From positions 62,001 to 126,000 of the forward strand of contig NZ_LQOL01000045.1 of assembly GCF_002101555.1 (NCBI RefSeq): a stretch of 64,000 nt of DNA, read 5' to 3'. The translations under genes were made by a program, and so were the position numbers. This document shows positions 1-8,950 of the stretch, piece by piece. Source of the DNA: Mycolicibacterium canariasense (lineage in GTDB: Bacteria > Actinomycetota > Actinomycetes > Mycobacteriales > Mycobacteriaceae). Each line of letters opens with the position of its first letter. Position 1 is the stretch's first letter. Under the pieces are notes generated by a model, which was not told the origin of the DNA, made no database searches, and saw nothing but the letters and a program-made list of their open reading frames with translations.

Positions 1-1405
1 CACTCCTGTCGCCGACCTCCTGCAGGGCGGTTCGTACACGGTGAACGTGAACAAGCCCGACGGGTTGACCGGCGACGTCTTTTACACCACCGGCTTCAGT
101 GCCGCCGTCGACCTGAACAAAGCCAGCGGCACCGCGGCACAAACTCCGTCCGAGAACCAAACCGGCATCCGCGCCGATGCACCGAACGGAACTCCGTCCG
201 GTGTGAGGATCATGACCAAGGACGGACACCTTGTCTGGGGATGGGACGCCCCGAACGGGCAGGGCACCAACAATTTCCGGACCCAGAGTCTCAACGGCGA
301 ACCGGTGCTGACATGGTGGGTCGGCAGTCGGTTGAACGGCCATGGCGTGGGCGAAGACTACATCGTGGACTCTCACTACCACCTCATCAAGACACTCACT
401 CCCGGTGACGGGCTGAGCTCTGACGCCCACGAGTTCCGCCTCACCCCCGACGGCCACGCCCTGATCACGTCCTACAAGGAGATCACCACCGATCTCTCAT
501 CGGTCGGTGGCCCGAAAGACGGCAAGATGTATGACTGCGTTGCCACCGTGGTCGACGTCGCTACCGGAAACCCCCTGTCGCACTGGGACGCACTGCAGCA
601 CGTACCCATCACCGACAGCTACCAGAAGTACGTTCCAGACCAGGTGTGGGACCCGTATCATATGAATTCGATTGCGCTTGACCCGTCAGGAAACCTGCTG
701 ATCTCGTTGCGACACGCGTCAACGGTGCTGGACGTCAATCCCAGCACGGGCACCATCAATTGGCAGCTGGGGGGCAAACAATCCAGCTACCGATTGGCCG
801 ATGGCGCCGAATTCGCATTCCAGCATGACGCGGAGATGCCGAGCCCTGACACGGTCACCTTGTTCAACAACAACTCCGATTCCGGGACGGCCGGCGGCGG
901 GCTGTCGAGCCTGGAATGGATACACCTCGATCCCGCCACCCACGTCGCGACACTCGTCCGCAATCAAACACATCCACGCAACCTCGTTGCCGGCGCGATG
1001 GGCAATCTGCAGCAGATCGGCAATGGCGACACGTTCTCGGGATGGGGTACTGCCGGACACATCTCGGAGTTCGGGGCCAACGGCGACCTGCTCTACGACG
1101 TCTCGCTGCCCGGTGCGACCTACCGGGCCTACTTCGACAGCTGGCAGGGCACCCCCGACGACACCCCGAACCTGCAGATCGACGGCACCACCGGTCACGC
1201 ACAGTGGAACGGGGCCACCGCCGTCAGACGGTGGAAGGTGCTCTCCGGCACCGATACTCATCACCTCACCAGCACCATGACCATCCCCGCCACCGGCGCC
1301 GACAGCACCTTCACCCTCCCGAAGGCCGGACTGCAGTACCAGGTACAAGCCCTTGACACGACAGGAGCCGTCATCGGCACATCTGCTTGCGTTCCAGCGG
1401 TTTGA
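1..1405 (+). CDS. Arylsulfotransferase (ASST) family protein, 5' end cut by window edge
   Basis: The reading frame is open from base 2 to the TGA at 1405, so the gene begins outside the window; the GTG at 41 is only an internal codon. About 467 residues are visible. The sequence resembles the arylsulfotransferase/beta-propeller family (Arylsulfotran_2 type): repeated blades such as DAHEFRLTPDGHALITSY and WDPYHMNSIALDPSGNLLIS, and a C-terminal Ig-like tail. Known family members transfer sulfate between phenolic compounds or are uncharacterised secreted proteins; the substrate here cannot be told. It converges on the thrE-like gene with an 87-bp gap. Confidence 0.75.
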   Translation, partial: TPVADLLQGGSYTVNVNKPDGLTGDVFYTTGFSAAVDLNKASGTAAQTPSENQTGIRADAPNGTPSGVRIMTKDGHLVWGWDAPNGQGTNNFRTQSLNGEPVLTWWVGSRLNGHGVGEDYIVDSHYHLIKTLTPGDGLSSDAHEFRLTPDGHALITSYKEITTDLSSVGGPKDGKMYDCVATVVDVATGNPLSHWDALQHVPITDSYQKYVPDQVWDPYHMNSIALDPSGNLLISLRHASTVLDVNPSTGTINWQLGGKQSSYRLADGAEFAFQHDAEMPSPDTVTLFNNNSDSGTAGGGLSSLEWIHLDPATHVATLVRNQTHPRNLVAGAMGNLQQIGNGDTFSGWGTAGHISEFGANGDLLYDVSLPGATYRAYFDSWQGTPDDTPNLQIDGTTGHAQWNGATAVRRWKVLSGTDTHHLTSTMTIPATGADSTFTLPKAGLQYQVQALDTTGAVIGTSACVPAV

Positions 1406-1492
1406 TCTGGCATCCGCCTCAAGGGAGACGCACCCGTCGGCGCCGCCGGAAAGCCCGGTGCCGGGCCCCCGGCGCCGAGGCTTCGGGCGATG

Positions 1493-2773
1493 TCAGCGCA
1501 GCAGGCTGCGGCCCAGCCGTCCTCGTCGACCTCGCGGTTCGCGACGCCGCAACCTGCCCACGGCACCGCCGAAGGACCGGGCGACCGCGGCACCGACCAA
1601 CAGTCCCACCGCGATCGCGCAGACCACCGTCACTACGTCGAACGCATTTGCCGCCTCACCGGCGGGATGGGTGATCAGCGTCGTGGTGGACAGCAATCCG
1701 AGGCTGCCGGGAACCAGTAGCCAGAAGGCCGGCATGAACACCACGAGCCGCGGTAGATCTGGACGCACGGCCTCGACGAGTGAGGAACCCAGGGTGGCGG
1801 CGACGGCACCGAGGAAACTGCCGAGCGCGGCTCCCCCGACGTGTTGTCCGAAGCTCTGGGCGGCGAAGGCGAGAACCAGCACCAGCATGATCCACGGCAG
1901 CAACCGGAGCGGCGGGCTCTCCAGCGCCCCGATTCCGAGGCTGATCAGGATCAGCCCCAGCGGCGCCGCCCACCAGCCCAAGGTGTCGACACGCAGGTTG
2001 GTCAACTCGGCTGCGGGCACGGCGATCAGGTGGCTGGCCGCGACGATGCCCAGGGTGAACAGCAGCAGCTGGACCAGCCCGAAGATCAGCCGCGACGCAC
2101 CGGCCACCATGTCACCGGCGGCGAGCTCGAACATCGCCGTCACAATCAGCGCACCGGGCAGCAGAACCGCCAGCGGCGGCAACAGGGTGCGCAGCGGACC
2201 CTCCAGCAGATCGGCGTTGGCCGCGGCGAAGACGCCGCAGGCAAGCAGGAAGGCTGCCAGCGTGGGCAGCAGCGTGGCGATCAGGCCGAACCGCTGTCCC
2301 AGGCGGAAGAGCGCCACCACCACGACCGCACCCGCGGCGGCGAATACGACGTTGGCGCCGCCGGGCTGCAGGATCAACGCGATACCGGTCGCGATGGCGA
2401 TCCAGCCGAGGTTGGCCATCCACTGCGGATAACGCGGCGGGCGGTCACGTAGGGCGCGCAGCTCCTCGGTGGCCTCGGCCGCCGTGAGGACCGACCGCAC
2501 CAACCGGTGCCGGATGAGTCGGACCTCGGCGGCCTGGTCGAGGCGCAGTCCGCCCGCGACTGCCTCGAACGTGACAGGAGCACCACTGGTCAAGGCGATG
2601 AAGACGCCGGTCGGCGAGGCCGCAATCTGAACGTCGGGATATCCCAGTGCGAGGCTCACCTCGGCCAGCTCGTCCTCCACGTCGCCCACCGGTTGCCCGG
2701 TCGCGACCATTGCAGCACCCAAATACGCCAACAGCGCTCGGACGGTGTCGTCGTGTTCGGACACGGGTGTCAC
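1493..2773 (-). CDS. Threonine/serine exporter family protein (ThrE/DUF1212)
   Basis: A 426-residue integral membrane protein. The N-terminal ~130 residues form the soluble ThrE domain (GYPDVQIAASPTGVFIAL, then LIRHRLVRSVLTAAEATEEL), followed by about ten hydrophobic segments organised as the ThrE and ThrE_2 (DUF3815-like) halves. Characterised Corynebacterium ThrE exports threonine and serine by proton motive force; this is the expected but unproven role. A long open frame on the opposite strand (1353-2432) is an antisense shadow with no family features. Confidence 0.85.
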   Translation of the reverse strand: MTPVSEHDDTVRALLAYLGAAMVATGQPVGDVEDELAEVSLALGYPDVQIAASPTGVFIALTSGAPVTFEAVAGGLRLDQAAEVRLIRHRLVRSVLTAAEATEELRALRDRPPRYPQWMANLGWIAIATGIALILQPGGANVVFAAAGAVVVVALFRLGQRFGLIATLLPTLAAFLLACGVFAAANADLLEGPLRTLLPPLAVLLPGALIVTAMFELAAGDMVAGASRLIFGLVQLLLFTLGIVAASHLIAVPAAELTNLRVDTLGWWAAPLGLILISLGIGALESPPLRLLPWIMLVLVLAFAAQSFGQHVGGAALGSFLGAVAATLGSSLVEAVRPDLPRLVVFMPAFWLLVPGSLGLLSTTTLITHPAGEAANAFDVVTVVCAIAVGLLVGAAVARSFGGAVGRLRRREPRGRRGRLGRSLLR

Positions 2774-2852
2774 TCTGCCAGGTCAGGCGGGCATCGGATA
2801 CTTCACGCGGGTCCGCGACCCGGCCGTCGCGAGGCCCTTGCCAGAGGCGCGG

Positions 2853-3380
2853 TCATTGCGGCGGTACTCGTTCCAGCAGGCCGTTCAGCGCGACAAAGTC
2901 GAGGTATGCCGATACACGTACCACTCGTTCATCGCGCATGGTCATCACCCACGTGTAGCTGTTGACGTAAGGAAGACCGTCGCGTGCAGTCGCGGTACCG
3001 TCCCAAACCGCCACCACCACATCGTGATCGGTGATCAGCTGTTGTACGTTCGCCTGGATCGGAGCGTTGAGCCTCGACTGGATGGGTGCCACGCCGTCGC
3101 GCAGGAACTCCGATCGGCTGGTGTACGTCGTCGGATCGACTGCCCTGGCGACCGTCCACTGCACGTCCTCGGCCAAGATCGAAAAGAAACTCGTCTCGTC
3201 CCCCACACCCCGCGCAAAGGCGTCGCGCACCAGTTCGGCGTTGCGTTGCTCCCGTACGGTTCGGTCGACATCTTCGGCGTTACTCGTCGCGCTGACACCC
3301 AGTGTCACCCCTGCCACCACCAAGGTGGCGACCACCACGATCGTCGTCTTCAACCGCCGTCGCCACTCGTTGGATGCCAT
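2853..3380 (-). CDS. Membrane-anchored or secreted NTF2-like (SnoaL-type) protein
   Basis: 175 residues from the ATG at 3380 (MASNEWRRRL). A TTG at 3413 could extend it by 11 residues but gives no better signal. Residues 10-33 form one hydrophobic segment (TTIVVVATLVVAGVTLGV), so the protein is anchored or exported. The rest is an NTF2/SnoaL cone: RDAFARGVGDETSFFSILAEDVQWTVA and WVMTMRDERVVRVSAYLDF. Such proteins bind small hydrophobic ligands or act as isomerases; the ligand is unknown. It is transcribed in the same direction as the ThrE gene 79 bp downstream. Confidence 0.7.
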   Translation of the reverse strand: MASNEWRRRLKTTIVVVATLVVAGVTLGVSATSNAEDVDRTVREQRNAELVRDAFARGVGDETSFFSILAEDVQWTVARAVDPTTYTSRSEFLRDGVAPIQSRLNAPIQANVQQLITDHDVVVAVWDGTATARDGLPYVNSYTWVMTMRDERVVRVSAYLDFVALNGLLERVPPQ

Positions 3381-3488
3381 AGCAACGACCGTAGCGCCGC
3401 GATCGGGCGCCAACCAGGGCGCAGTGCTCCTAGGAGGGAGTCCGAGCGCAGCTGCCGTTCACCGCACCACCACCACAGGGCTGGGGTC

Positions 3489-3746
3489 CTACGCACTTCG
3501 GTCAGCGCGCCGGTTCAGCCCATGGATATCTCTTTGTGTGCGAGCTGAATTCGCGTCCACACCGCTGCCACTCGCCGCCGGGAGCAATGTTCTGTGTTCC
3601 GCCCAAAGCCCATCCCGCGCTTGAAGGCAACGTGCGCGGCATGGCACTGCTTCGCATCCGGCCTTGGTCGACGCCTCACCGATCATGTCGGCCAGCCCGG
3701 ACGTGCCACCCCGCTTGGAACCGAACGCAACGAGAACACGCATCAT
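3489..3746 (-). pseudogene. Flavodoxin-family remnant (N-terminal part only)
   Basis: The first ~30 residues (MMRVLVAFGSKRGGTSGLA, then DMIGEASTKAGCEA) match the start of the mycobacterial flavodoxin-like proteins, including the phosphate-binding loop. Family members run to about 170 residues. After AGCEA the frame turns into low-complexity arginine-rich sequence with no flavodoxin character, and no other frame restores it before the intergenic region, so most of the gene is gone. Its ATG overlaps the TGA of the upstream gene (ATGATG/TGA at 3741-3746), a trace of former translational coupling. Confidence 0.6.
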
Positions 3747-4345
3747 CGCTCTCCGTTCTCGGGTGCCGCCTCGGCGTCGGCCTTGATCTTGTTCACCGTC
3801 GCGCGCATGATGTGGGCGACGAACGGCCGGACCAGCCACCAGTAGCGCAGGAATTCACGTCTGGAGTCGGGATCGGTTGTCATGGTGCGACATTCGTAGC
3901 TCAACAGAGTGCTGAGCTTCCCATACCGCATGACCGAGAAGTCGGCGGCTATCTTTCCCCAACCGGGTTCGGCGAACGCGCTGAAATTCTCCGGTGCCAC
4001 GTGCCGCCATTCGATGACCGGCCGCCAGAATATTCCCACGGCGCCGAAGGCGATCTCGCGGTCCGCCACCTCCCCGAGCGCCATCCAGCCAGGCAGCCCG
4101 ACTCCCTCACCGATCACAATCCGAGGTGGTCGCGGCGCCGTCACACCCGACAAGCGGGCGGGCAGACCACGCAACCACATCGAGGCCGTCAACAATGGCG
4201 TGCGCACGCTGAGCAGGTCCAGCGCCCGCGCGGCGTGGAAAGTGCTCGACGGGTCGGCAGCGACAACCACGTGCTCTGCGATCGCGACGTCGAACACCGG
4301 CATGGCGGACTCGATGATCATGAGATCGCTACCGGCTGGTGTCAT
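3743..4345 (-). CDS. SRPBCC-like protein of unknown function
   Basis: 200 residues from the ATG at 4345; a GTG at 4372 would add nine residues. The text FDVAIAEHVVVAADPSSTFH, later GVGIFWRPVIEWRHVAPENF and VMRYGKLSTLLSYECRT, looks like an SRPBCC/START-type ligand-binding cavity with the typical N-terminal strand and helix. No catalytic residue can be named. In this window it heads a two-gene unit with the decayed flavodoxin gene, overlapping it by four bases. Function unknown. Confidence 0.6.
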   Translation of the reverse strand: MTPAGSDLMIIESAMPVFDVAIAEHVVVAADPSSTFHAARALDLLSVRTPLLTASMWLRGLPARLSGVTAPRPPRIVIGEGVGLPGWMALGEVADREIAFGAVGIFWRPVIEWRHVAPENFSAFAEPGWGKIAADFSVMRYGKLSTLLSYECRTMTTDPDSRREFLRYWWLVRPFVAHIMRATVNKIKADAEAAPENGER

Positions 4346-4482
4346 GCTGCGATCGTCGGCGGGATGCTCCACGCAGGGCTAGGGACACTGGTCCTCGAAG
4401 CAAGGGACCAAACGCTCCCTCCGTTCAGTTCGGGCGGCGTCCGCTGCTGGTTGCGAGCCGACCGGGTTTCAGAGGGGCAGCT

Positions 4483-5196
4483 TCACAGAGCAAAGACTTG
4501 CGGTGGCCCCGCCAGTGTGGCTTTGGCCCGAAGCCCGATCGCATCGGCGATCTCGATCTCGCCTGCCTCCAGCCCGTCGAGGGCCAGCTCGACGAGTGCG
4601 GCCGGCTCGATGACCGCACCCTCGGGAAACTCGATACCGGCCTTGCTCGCGAACTCGAAAAGCGTCTCGGTGCCGATGAGCCCGGGCACGAGGCCGACGA
4701 CATGGGTTCCCTGCTGCGCCAATTCGAGGCGCACACCGTTGGTGAGTCCCCATTCCGCCGATTTGGCCGCGGCGTAGGCGGTGTTGCCCTCCACCGTGAC
4801 CCACGCGGCAGCCGACAGCACGTTGACGATGGCACCGCCGCCGTTGCGCGCGAGAACCGGTGCGAACGCCCGGATGACGTTCAGCGTGCCGAAGTAATTC
4901 GACTCCATCACGTGCCGGATGGCCACCAGATCGCCGGTCACCAAACTGCCGCCCGCGGTGTCGGCCGCATTGTTGATCAGGATGTCGACGTCACCGGCGA
5001 TCTCGGCGGCGGCCCGGACCGAGTCCGGAACCATGATGTCCAGGTGGAGCACCTCGGCCCCCGGGATGTCGATGAGTTCGGGCCGTCGTGCCGTGGCATA
5101 AACCTTGGCCCCGCGCCGCAGGAGTTCCGTCGCAAAATGCATGCCGATACCCCGATTGGAGCCGGTGACCAAAGCCGTGGCGCCTGCCAATTCCAT
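4483..5196 (-). CDS. Short-chain dehydrogenase/reductase (SDR)
   Basis: 237 residues from the ATG at 5196, which is preceded by a strong GGAGGA; the longer frame to 5289 runs through the operator region and is not used. It shows the Rossmann glycine motif TGSNRGIG, the NNA motif, and the catalytic Ser plus YAAAK (S-Y-K) set of classical SDRs. The substrate is unknown. It is divergent from a tetR gene across 107 bp carrying a perfect 28-bp palindrome and a second related site, so it is most likely the regulated target of that repressor. Confidence 0.85.
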   Translation of the reverse strand: MELAGATALVTGSNRGIGMHFATELLRRGAKVYATARRPELIDIPGAEVLHLDIMVPDSVRAAAEIAGDVDILINNAADTAGGSLVTGDLVAIRHVMESNYFGTLNVIRAFAPVLARNGGGAIVNVLSAAAWVTVEGNTAYAAAKSAEWGLTNGVRLELAQQGTHVVGLVPGLIGTETLFEFASKAGIEFPEGAVIEPAALVELALDGLEAGEIEIADAIGLRAKATLAGPPQVFAL

Positions 5197-5224
5197 TTGT
5201 CCTCCACAGTGTTCCGCGTCAACA

Positions 5225-5252
5225 CGCAAGATGACCGTACGGTCATCTTGCG
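5225..5252. promoter_or_regulatory. 28-bp perfect palindrome, candidate TetR operator
   Basis: Fourteen bases (CGCAAGATGACCGT) are followed directly by their exact reverse complement. It lies 28 bp upstream of the SDR start and 51 bp upstream of the tetR start. Perfect symmetry with a GACCG/CGGTC core is typical of TetR-family operators. Confidence 0.75.
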
Positions 5253-5270
5253 CGGCATCACTGTAGGCAG

Positions 5271-5292
5271 AAGATGACCATGCGGTCAACTT
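5271..5292. promoter_or_regulatory. Second, imperfect copy of the SDR/tetR operator
   Basis: AAGATGACC and GGTCAACTT form an imperfect inverted repeat (8 of 11 positions symmetrical) sharing the AAGATGACC arm with the palindrome 46 bp away. It sits directly before a TAGCAT -10-like box (5295-5300) and the tetR start, so binding here would autoregulate tetR. Confidence 0.6.
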
Positions 5293-5303
5293 GATAGCAT
5301 GCG

Positions 5304-5909
5304 GTGGTGCCGTCCTCCCCTCGTACCCTGCGTGCCGATGCTGCGCGCAACCGCGAATCGCTCCTGGCCGCCGCCGAGGAGGTGTTCGCCGAGCGCGGCG
5401 TGGAGGCCTCGGTTGCCGATATCGCCCGTCGTGCAGGGGTGGCCAAGGGCACGGTGTTCCGGCACTTCGCCTGCAAAGACGATCTGATCGCCGCCCTGGT
5501 CTGCGAACGCCTTGTCACCCTCACCGACGCCGCACACAGATTGGCCGACGCCCCAGATCCCGGTGAGGCGCTGCTGGAATTCCTGGTCATCGCCGCCGAT
5601 CAGCGACGGCAGCATGATCTGACCTACCTGCAGTCGTACAGCGCGGGCGATGCCAGGGTGGTAGCGATCCGTGATGAGGTGCATGCCGGCGTCGAGACGC
5701 TCGTGGCCAACGCCCGCGCCGCGGGCGCCATCCGCTCTGATGTCACCGGAACCGATGTCTTCCTGTTGATGTGCGCACCGGTGCACGTGATGGAAGGCCT
5801 CCCCGATCCGCCCCCCGATTTGTGGCGGCGCTATCTGGCGATCATCTTCGACGGGTTGCGCCCGGAAGGCGCGAGCGCTTTGCCGCTGCCTGCGCCCGAA
5901 TTGTCTTGA
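5304..5909 (+). CDS. TetR family transcriptional regulator
   Basis: 201 residues. The N-terminal helix-turn-helix is clear (LLAAAEEVFAERGVEASVAD, then IARRAGVAKGTVFRHFACKD), followed by a helical C-terminal ligand/dimer domain. Two in-frame GTG codons (5304, 5307) are possible. TAGCAT ends six bases before 5307, so a leaderless transcript starting at that GTG is plausible, and there is no Shine-Dalgarno sequence. It is divergent from the SDR gene and probably represses it through the flanking palindromes. Ligand unknown. Confidence 0.85.
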   Translation: MVPSSPRTLRADAARNRESLLAAAEEVFAERGVEASVADIARRAGVAKGTVFRHFACKDDLIAALVCERLVTLTDAAHRLADAPDPGEALLEFLVIAADQRRQHDLTYLQSYSAGDARVVAIRDEVHAGVETLVANARAAGAIRSDVTGTDVFLLMCAPVHVMEGLPDPPPDLWRRYLAIIFDGLRPEGASALPLPAPELS

Positions 5910-5945
5910 GCTGTCGGTGTTCCTGCCTTTACAGCAGCGCAGTTC

Positions 5946-7064
5946 TCACCGCGCGCCGTGTTCGGCGTAACGTCCGCCCACGACGATGTCGCTGAGCGGT
6001 TGCCGCTGAGTGGGACGGTTGAAGTCGATCTCGGTCTCACCGAAGATCAGCTTTCTCGTCATGGGTCTGGCCAGGAACTTGGCGGGGAAGATGGCGCCGG
6101 GGTCACTGGCGGCACTGAGGCGAGCCACATGGTCATCGCCAAGCGTGATGTCGAGCGCCTCGAGGTTCTGCACGGCTTGGGAGAGCGTGCGCGCTCCGAT
6201 GATCGGTGAGGTGGTGGCCGGCTGCTGCAACACCCACGCCAATGCGACCTGCGCCGGGGTTGCGTCAACCTCGGTTGCGATCGATCTGACGATATCGGCG
6301 ATGCCCAGTGCGCGTTGGGTCATGTTGCCGCTGGAGGCGATCACGCCGGGGCGGGTACCCGTCGCCGAGTCGCTGGCCTCGTGATCGAGGTGCTCCTCGG
6401 TGTACTTACCGGTTAACACGCCGCCGCCCAGCGGTGACCACGGCATGATGCCAAGGCCCAGTTCGGCTGCCATCGGGATCAATTCATGCTCAGCGGTACG
6501 CTGCACGAGGCTGTATTCGACCTGCAGCGCGATCAGCGGCGTCCACCCGCGGAGATCGGCGAGGGTCTGCATTTGGGCGATGCGCCAGGCCGGCGTGTTG
6601 GAGATGCCCACGTAGACCACCTTGCCGGAGCGGACGAGGTCGTCGAGTCCGCGCATCACCTCCTCGGGCGAGGTGGTGAAGTCCCAGGCGTGGACGTACA
6701 GCAGATCGATGCGGTCGGTGGCCAACTGGCGCAGACTGGTCTCGACCGACCGGATCATGTTCAGTCGGTGGTTTCCACCGGAATTGGCGTCATCGGGCCG
6801 GCGCGACAGGGTGTACTTGGTCGACAGGATCAGCTGCTCGCGACGCGGGGCGATGAGTTCACCGACCATGCACTCGGATTCGCCGTCGGTGTAGTTGACC
6901 GCGGTGTCGATCAGATTGCCGCCGCGCTCGACGTAGGCTTCGAATATCTGGCGGGCGGTATCGCGATCTGCACCCCACCCCCATCGAGTCCCGAAAGTCA
7001 TCGTCCCCAGCGATAGGGGATGAACGCGCAGTCCCGACCGTCCCACCAGCCGGTAACTGACCAT
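5946..7064 (-). CDS. Aldo/keto reductase
   Basis: 372 residues from the ATG at 7064 (MVSYRLVGRSGLRVHPLSLG), preceded by GAGAGGAA; the frame upstream of it is non-homologous. It shows the AKR barrel landmarks: LIDTAVNYTDGESE with the catalytic Asp and Tyr, LILSTKY with the Lys, LYVHAWD with the His, and a C-terminal NADPH-binding segment (SPIIGARTLSQAVQNLEALD). This is the YajO/Tas-like subgroup. It reduces an unknown aldehyde or ketone using NADPH, and is divergent from a MmyB-like regulator. Confidence 0.85.
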   Translation of the reverse strand: MVSYRLVGRSGLRVHPLSLGTMTFGTRWGWGADRDTARQIFEAYVERGGNLIDTAVNYTDGESECMVGELIAPRREQLILSTKYTLSRRPDDANSGGNHRLNMIRSVETSLRQLATDRIDLLYVHAWDFTTSPEEVMRGLDDLVRSGKVVYVGISNTPAWRIAQMQTLADLRGWTPLIALQVEYSLVQRTAEHELIPMAAELGLGIMPWSPLGGGVLTGKYTEEHLDHEASDSATGTRPGVIASSGNMTQRALGIADIVRSIATEVDATPAQVALAWVLQQPATTSPIIGARTLSQAVQNLEALDITLGDDHVARLSAASDPGAIFPAKFLARPMTRKLIFGETEIDFNRPTQRQPLSDIVVGGRYAEHGAR

Positions 7065-7240
7065 TGAGTGTTCCTCTCTCCCACTTGACCGTTCGTAGAC
7101 CAACGCTAGCCAGTTGCGTCGCCGAGAGGGTGGCCGCAGTACACCCACCATCGCCGACAACGCGGCAGGGAATCGCTCGACGAGGGCCGAATGGCTCGCT
7201 CCCGGTGAGCACCGGGTGTCGGGACACTTACACTGCCGAG

Positions 7241-8056
7241 ATGGGCAACCATGGTCTCGGGGAGTTCTTGCGAGCACGCCGCGCCGAGGTGTCCCCCGCC
7301 GATGTGGGACTACCCAGCGGGGGTGTGCGCCGTGTCAGTGGACTGCGCCGAGAAGAGGTGGCGTTGCTGGCCGGAATGAGCGTCGATTACTACGTGCGCC
7401 TCGAGCAGGGTCGTGAACGTCACCCGTCCCCGCAGGTCGTCGACGCGTTGTCCGTGGTCCTGCAGCTCCCCGACGACGGCCGCGAACACCTTTTTCGGCT
7501 TGCGGGTCTGAGCCCTCGAGAACGTGGGAGCGTCAGTGCGCGCGTCGACCCAGCGCTGCTCGACCTACTCGAGATGTGGCCGCTCAATCCCGCGTTCGTC
7601 TACAACCGAGCCTTCGACGTCCTGGCCAGCAATCGGATCGCCGACGCCATGTTCTTGCAGTGGACGCACTCCAGGAACTTGATGCACGTGATCTTCACCG
7701 AACCCGACGCCCAGACGTTTTATTGCAACTGGTCGGTTGTCGCCGAGGATGCGGTCGCCGGCTTCCGGCACGGTTTCGGACTGGCGCCCAACGACGTCCG
7801 ACTCCGAACGGTGCGCGACGAACTTCTCGAAGCCAGCCCGGCCTTTGCGCAATTGTGGACTCGCCACGATGCGCGGCGGAAATCTCTGCAGCAAAAGAGC
7901 TTTCGCCACCCGGTTGTCGGCACCCTGACATTGACGATGCAGACGTTCGACGTACGCTCAAGCCCTGGTCAAGAATTGGTCGTTTACCACGCAGACGCAG
8001 GCTCTCCGAGCGCCGAGGCGCTGTCGTTGTTGTGCTCGTGGGCCGCAACAGAATGA
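7241..8056 (+). CDS. Helix-turn-helix regulator with MmyB-like ligand-binding domain
   Basis: 271 residues starting at the ATG at 7241; a TACACT box lies six bases upstream, which suggests a leaderless transcript. Residues 1-80 form an XRE-type HTH (GVRRVSGLRREEVALLAGMS, VDYYVRLEQGRE). The rest is the MLTR ligand-binding (PAS-like) domain (LNPAFVYNRAFDVLASN; WSVVAEDAVAGFRHGFGL). Relatives often regulate an adjacent divergent oxidoreductase, here the aldo/keto reductase. Effector unknown. Confidence 0.85.
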   Translation: MGNHGLGEFLRARRAEVSPADVGLPSGGVRRVSGLRREEVALLAGMSVDYYVRLEQGRERHPSPQVVDALSVVLQLPDDGREHLFRLAGLSPRERGSVSARVDPALLDLLEMWPLNPAFVYNRAFDVLASNRIADAMFLQWTHSRNLMHVIFTEPDAQTFYCNWSVVAEDAVAGFRHGFGLAPNDVRLRTVRDELLEASPAFAQLWTRHDARRKSLQQKSFRHPVVGTLTLTMQTFDVRSSPGQELVVYHADAGSPSAEALSLLCSWAATE

Positions 8057-8101
8057 CAGTCACCTGACCGAGCTTTGAAACAACCCTCGATACAATGAGC
8101 C

Positions 8102-8950
8102 ATGGCCGACGCTCACGTCCTTCCGCTGCCCCCGCAGGGACAGACTCCCCATCGGGTCATGACGATCGCGGGGTCGGATTCCGGCGGCAGCGCGGGCCTG
8201 CAGGCCGACCTGCGCGCCTTCGCGATGCTGGGTGTTCATGGGTGCGCGGCCGTCACCGCTGTCACGGTGCAGAACACATTGGGTGTCAAGAAGTTCCACG
8301 AGATCCCCGTCGATATTGTCGCCGGACAGATCAGCGCGGTCGCAGATGATATCGGTATCGAGGCAGCCAAGACCGGGATGCTCCCGTCCAGCGAGATCAT
8401 CGGGACCATCGTGGCAACCTGGAGGTCCGAAGGGCTCGACAAAACCGTGCCGTTGGTCGTCGATCCGGTCTGCGCATCCAATGTCGGTGAGCCACTCCTG
8501 CACCCCAGCGCGCTCGATGCCATCCGCGACGACCTGATCCCCCTCGCCACATTGGTGACACCCAACCTCGACGAAGTACGACTATTGGTCGGCATCGACG
8601 TCGTCGACGACGACAGCCAACGCGACGCGGCGCGGGCGCTGCACGCGTTGGGACCGCGGTGGGCTCTCGTCAAGGGTGGCCACCTGCGCGCCTCGCGAAC
8701 CAGTTCCGATCTTCTCTTCGACGGCTCACAGTTCCACGAGTTCACCGCCACCCGAGTCGACACCCCACACGATCACGGCGCCGGGGACAACCTCGCCGCG
8801 GCGATCACCGCCGCACTGGCACACGGCTACTCCGTGCCCGAAGCGGTCCGGTTCGGGAAGCTCTGGGTCACCGACTGCATCCGCGCCGCTTATCCCCTGG
8901 GCCGAGGCCACGGTCCGGTCAATGGCATGGCCAGGCTGGCGCTCGCATGA
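8102..8950 (+). CDS. ThiD-like hydroxymethylpyrimidine / pyridoxine kinase family protein
   Basis: 282 residues of the ribokinase-fold HMP/HMP-P kinase family. N-terminal TIAGSDSGGSAGLQADLRAF is diagnostic, with VVDPVCAS and TPNLDEVRLL further on. The anion-hole motif near residue 223 reads GAGDN, with Asp where typical ThiD proteins have Cys (GTGCT); this is the pattern of pyridoxal-kinase and other ribokinase members, so thiamine function is not certain. TACAAT lies five bases before the ATG, again suggesting leaderless initiation. It overlaps the next gene by ATGA. Confidence 0.75.
   Translation: MADAHVLPLPPQGQTPHRVMTIAGSDSGGSAGLQADLRAFAMLGVHGCAAVTAVTVQNTLGVKKFHEIPVDIVAGQISAVADDIGIEAAKTGMLPSSEIIGTIVATWRSEGLDKTVPLVVDPVCASNVGEPLLHPSALDAIRDDLIPLATLVTPNLDEVRLLVGIDVVDDDSQRDAARALHALGPRWALVKGGHLRASRTSSDLLFDGSQFHEFTATRVDTPHDHGAGDNLAAAITAALAHGYSVPEAVRFGKLWVTDCIRAAYPLGRGHGPVNGMARLALA

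Noticed and set aside
1453..1466. Short hairpin between the arylsulfotransferase and ThrE genes as a terminator
   Set aside because: A six-base stem with a two-base loop is too weak and such GC hairpins are common by chance here.
1353..2432. A 359-codon plus-strand open frame
   Set aside because: It is a Ser/Arg/Pro-rich shadow of the ThrE-type gene on the other strand.
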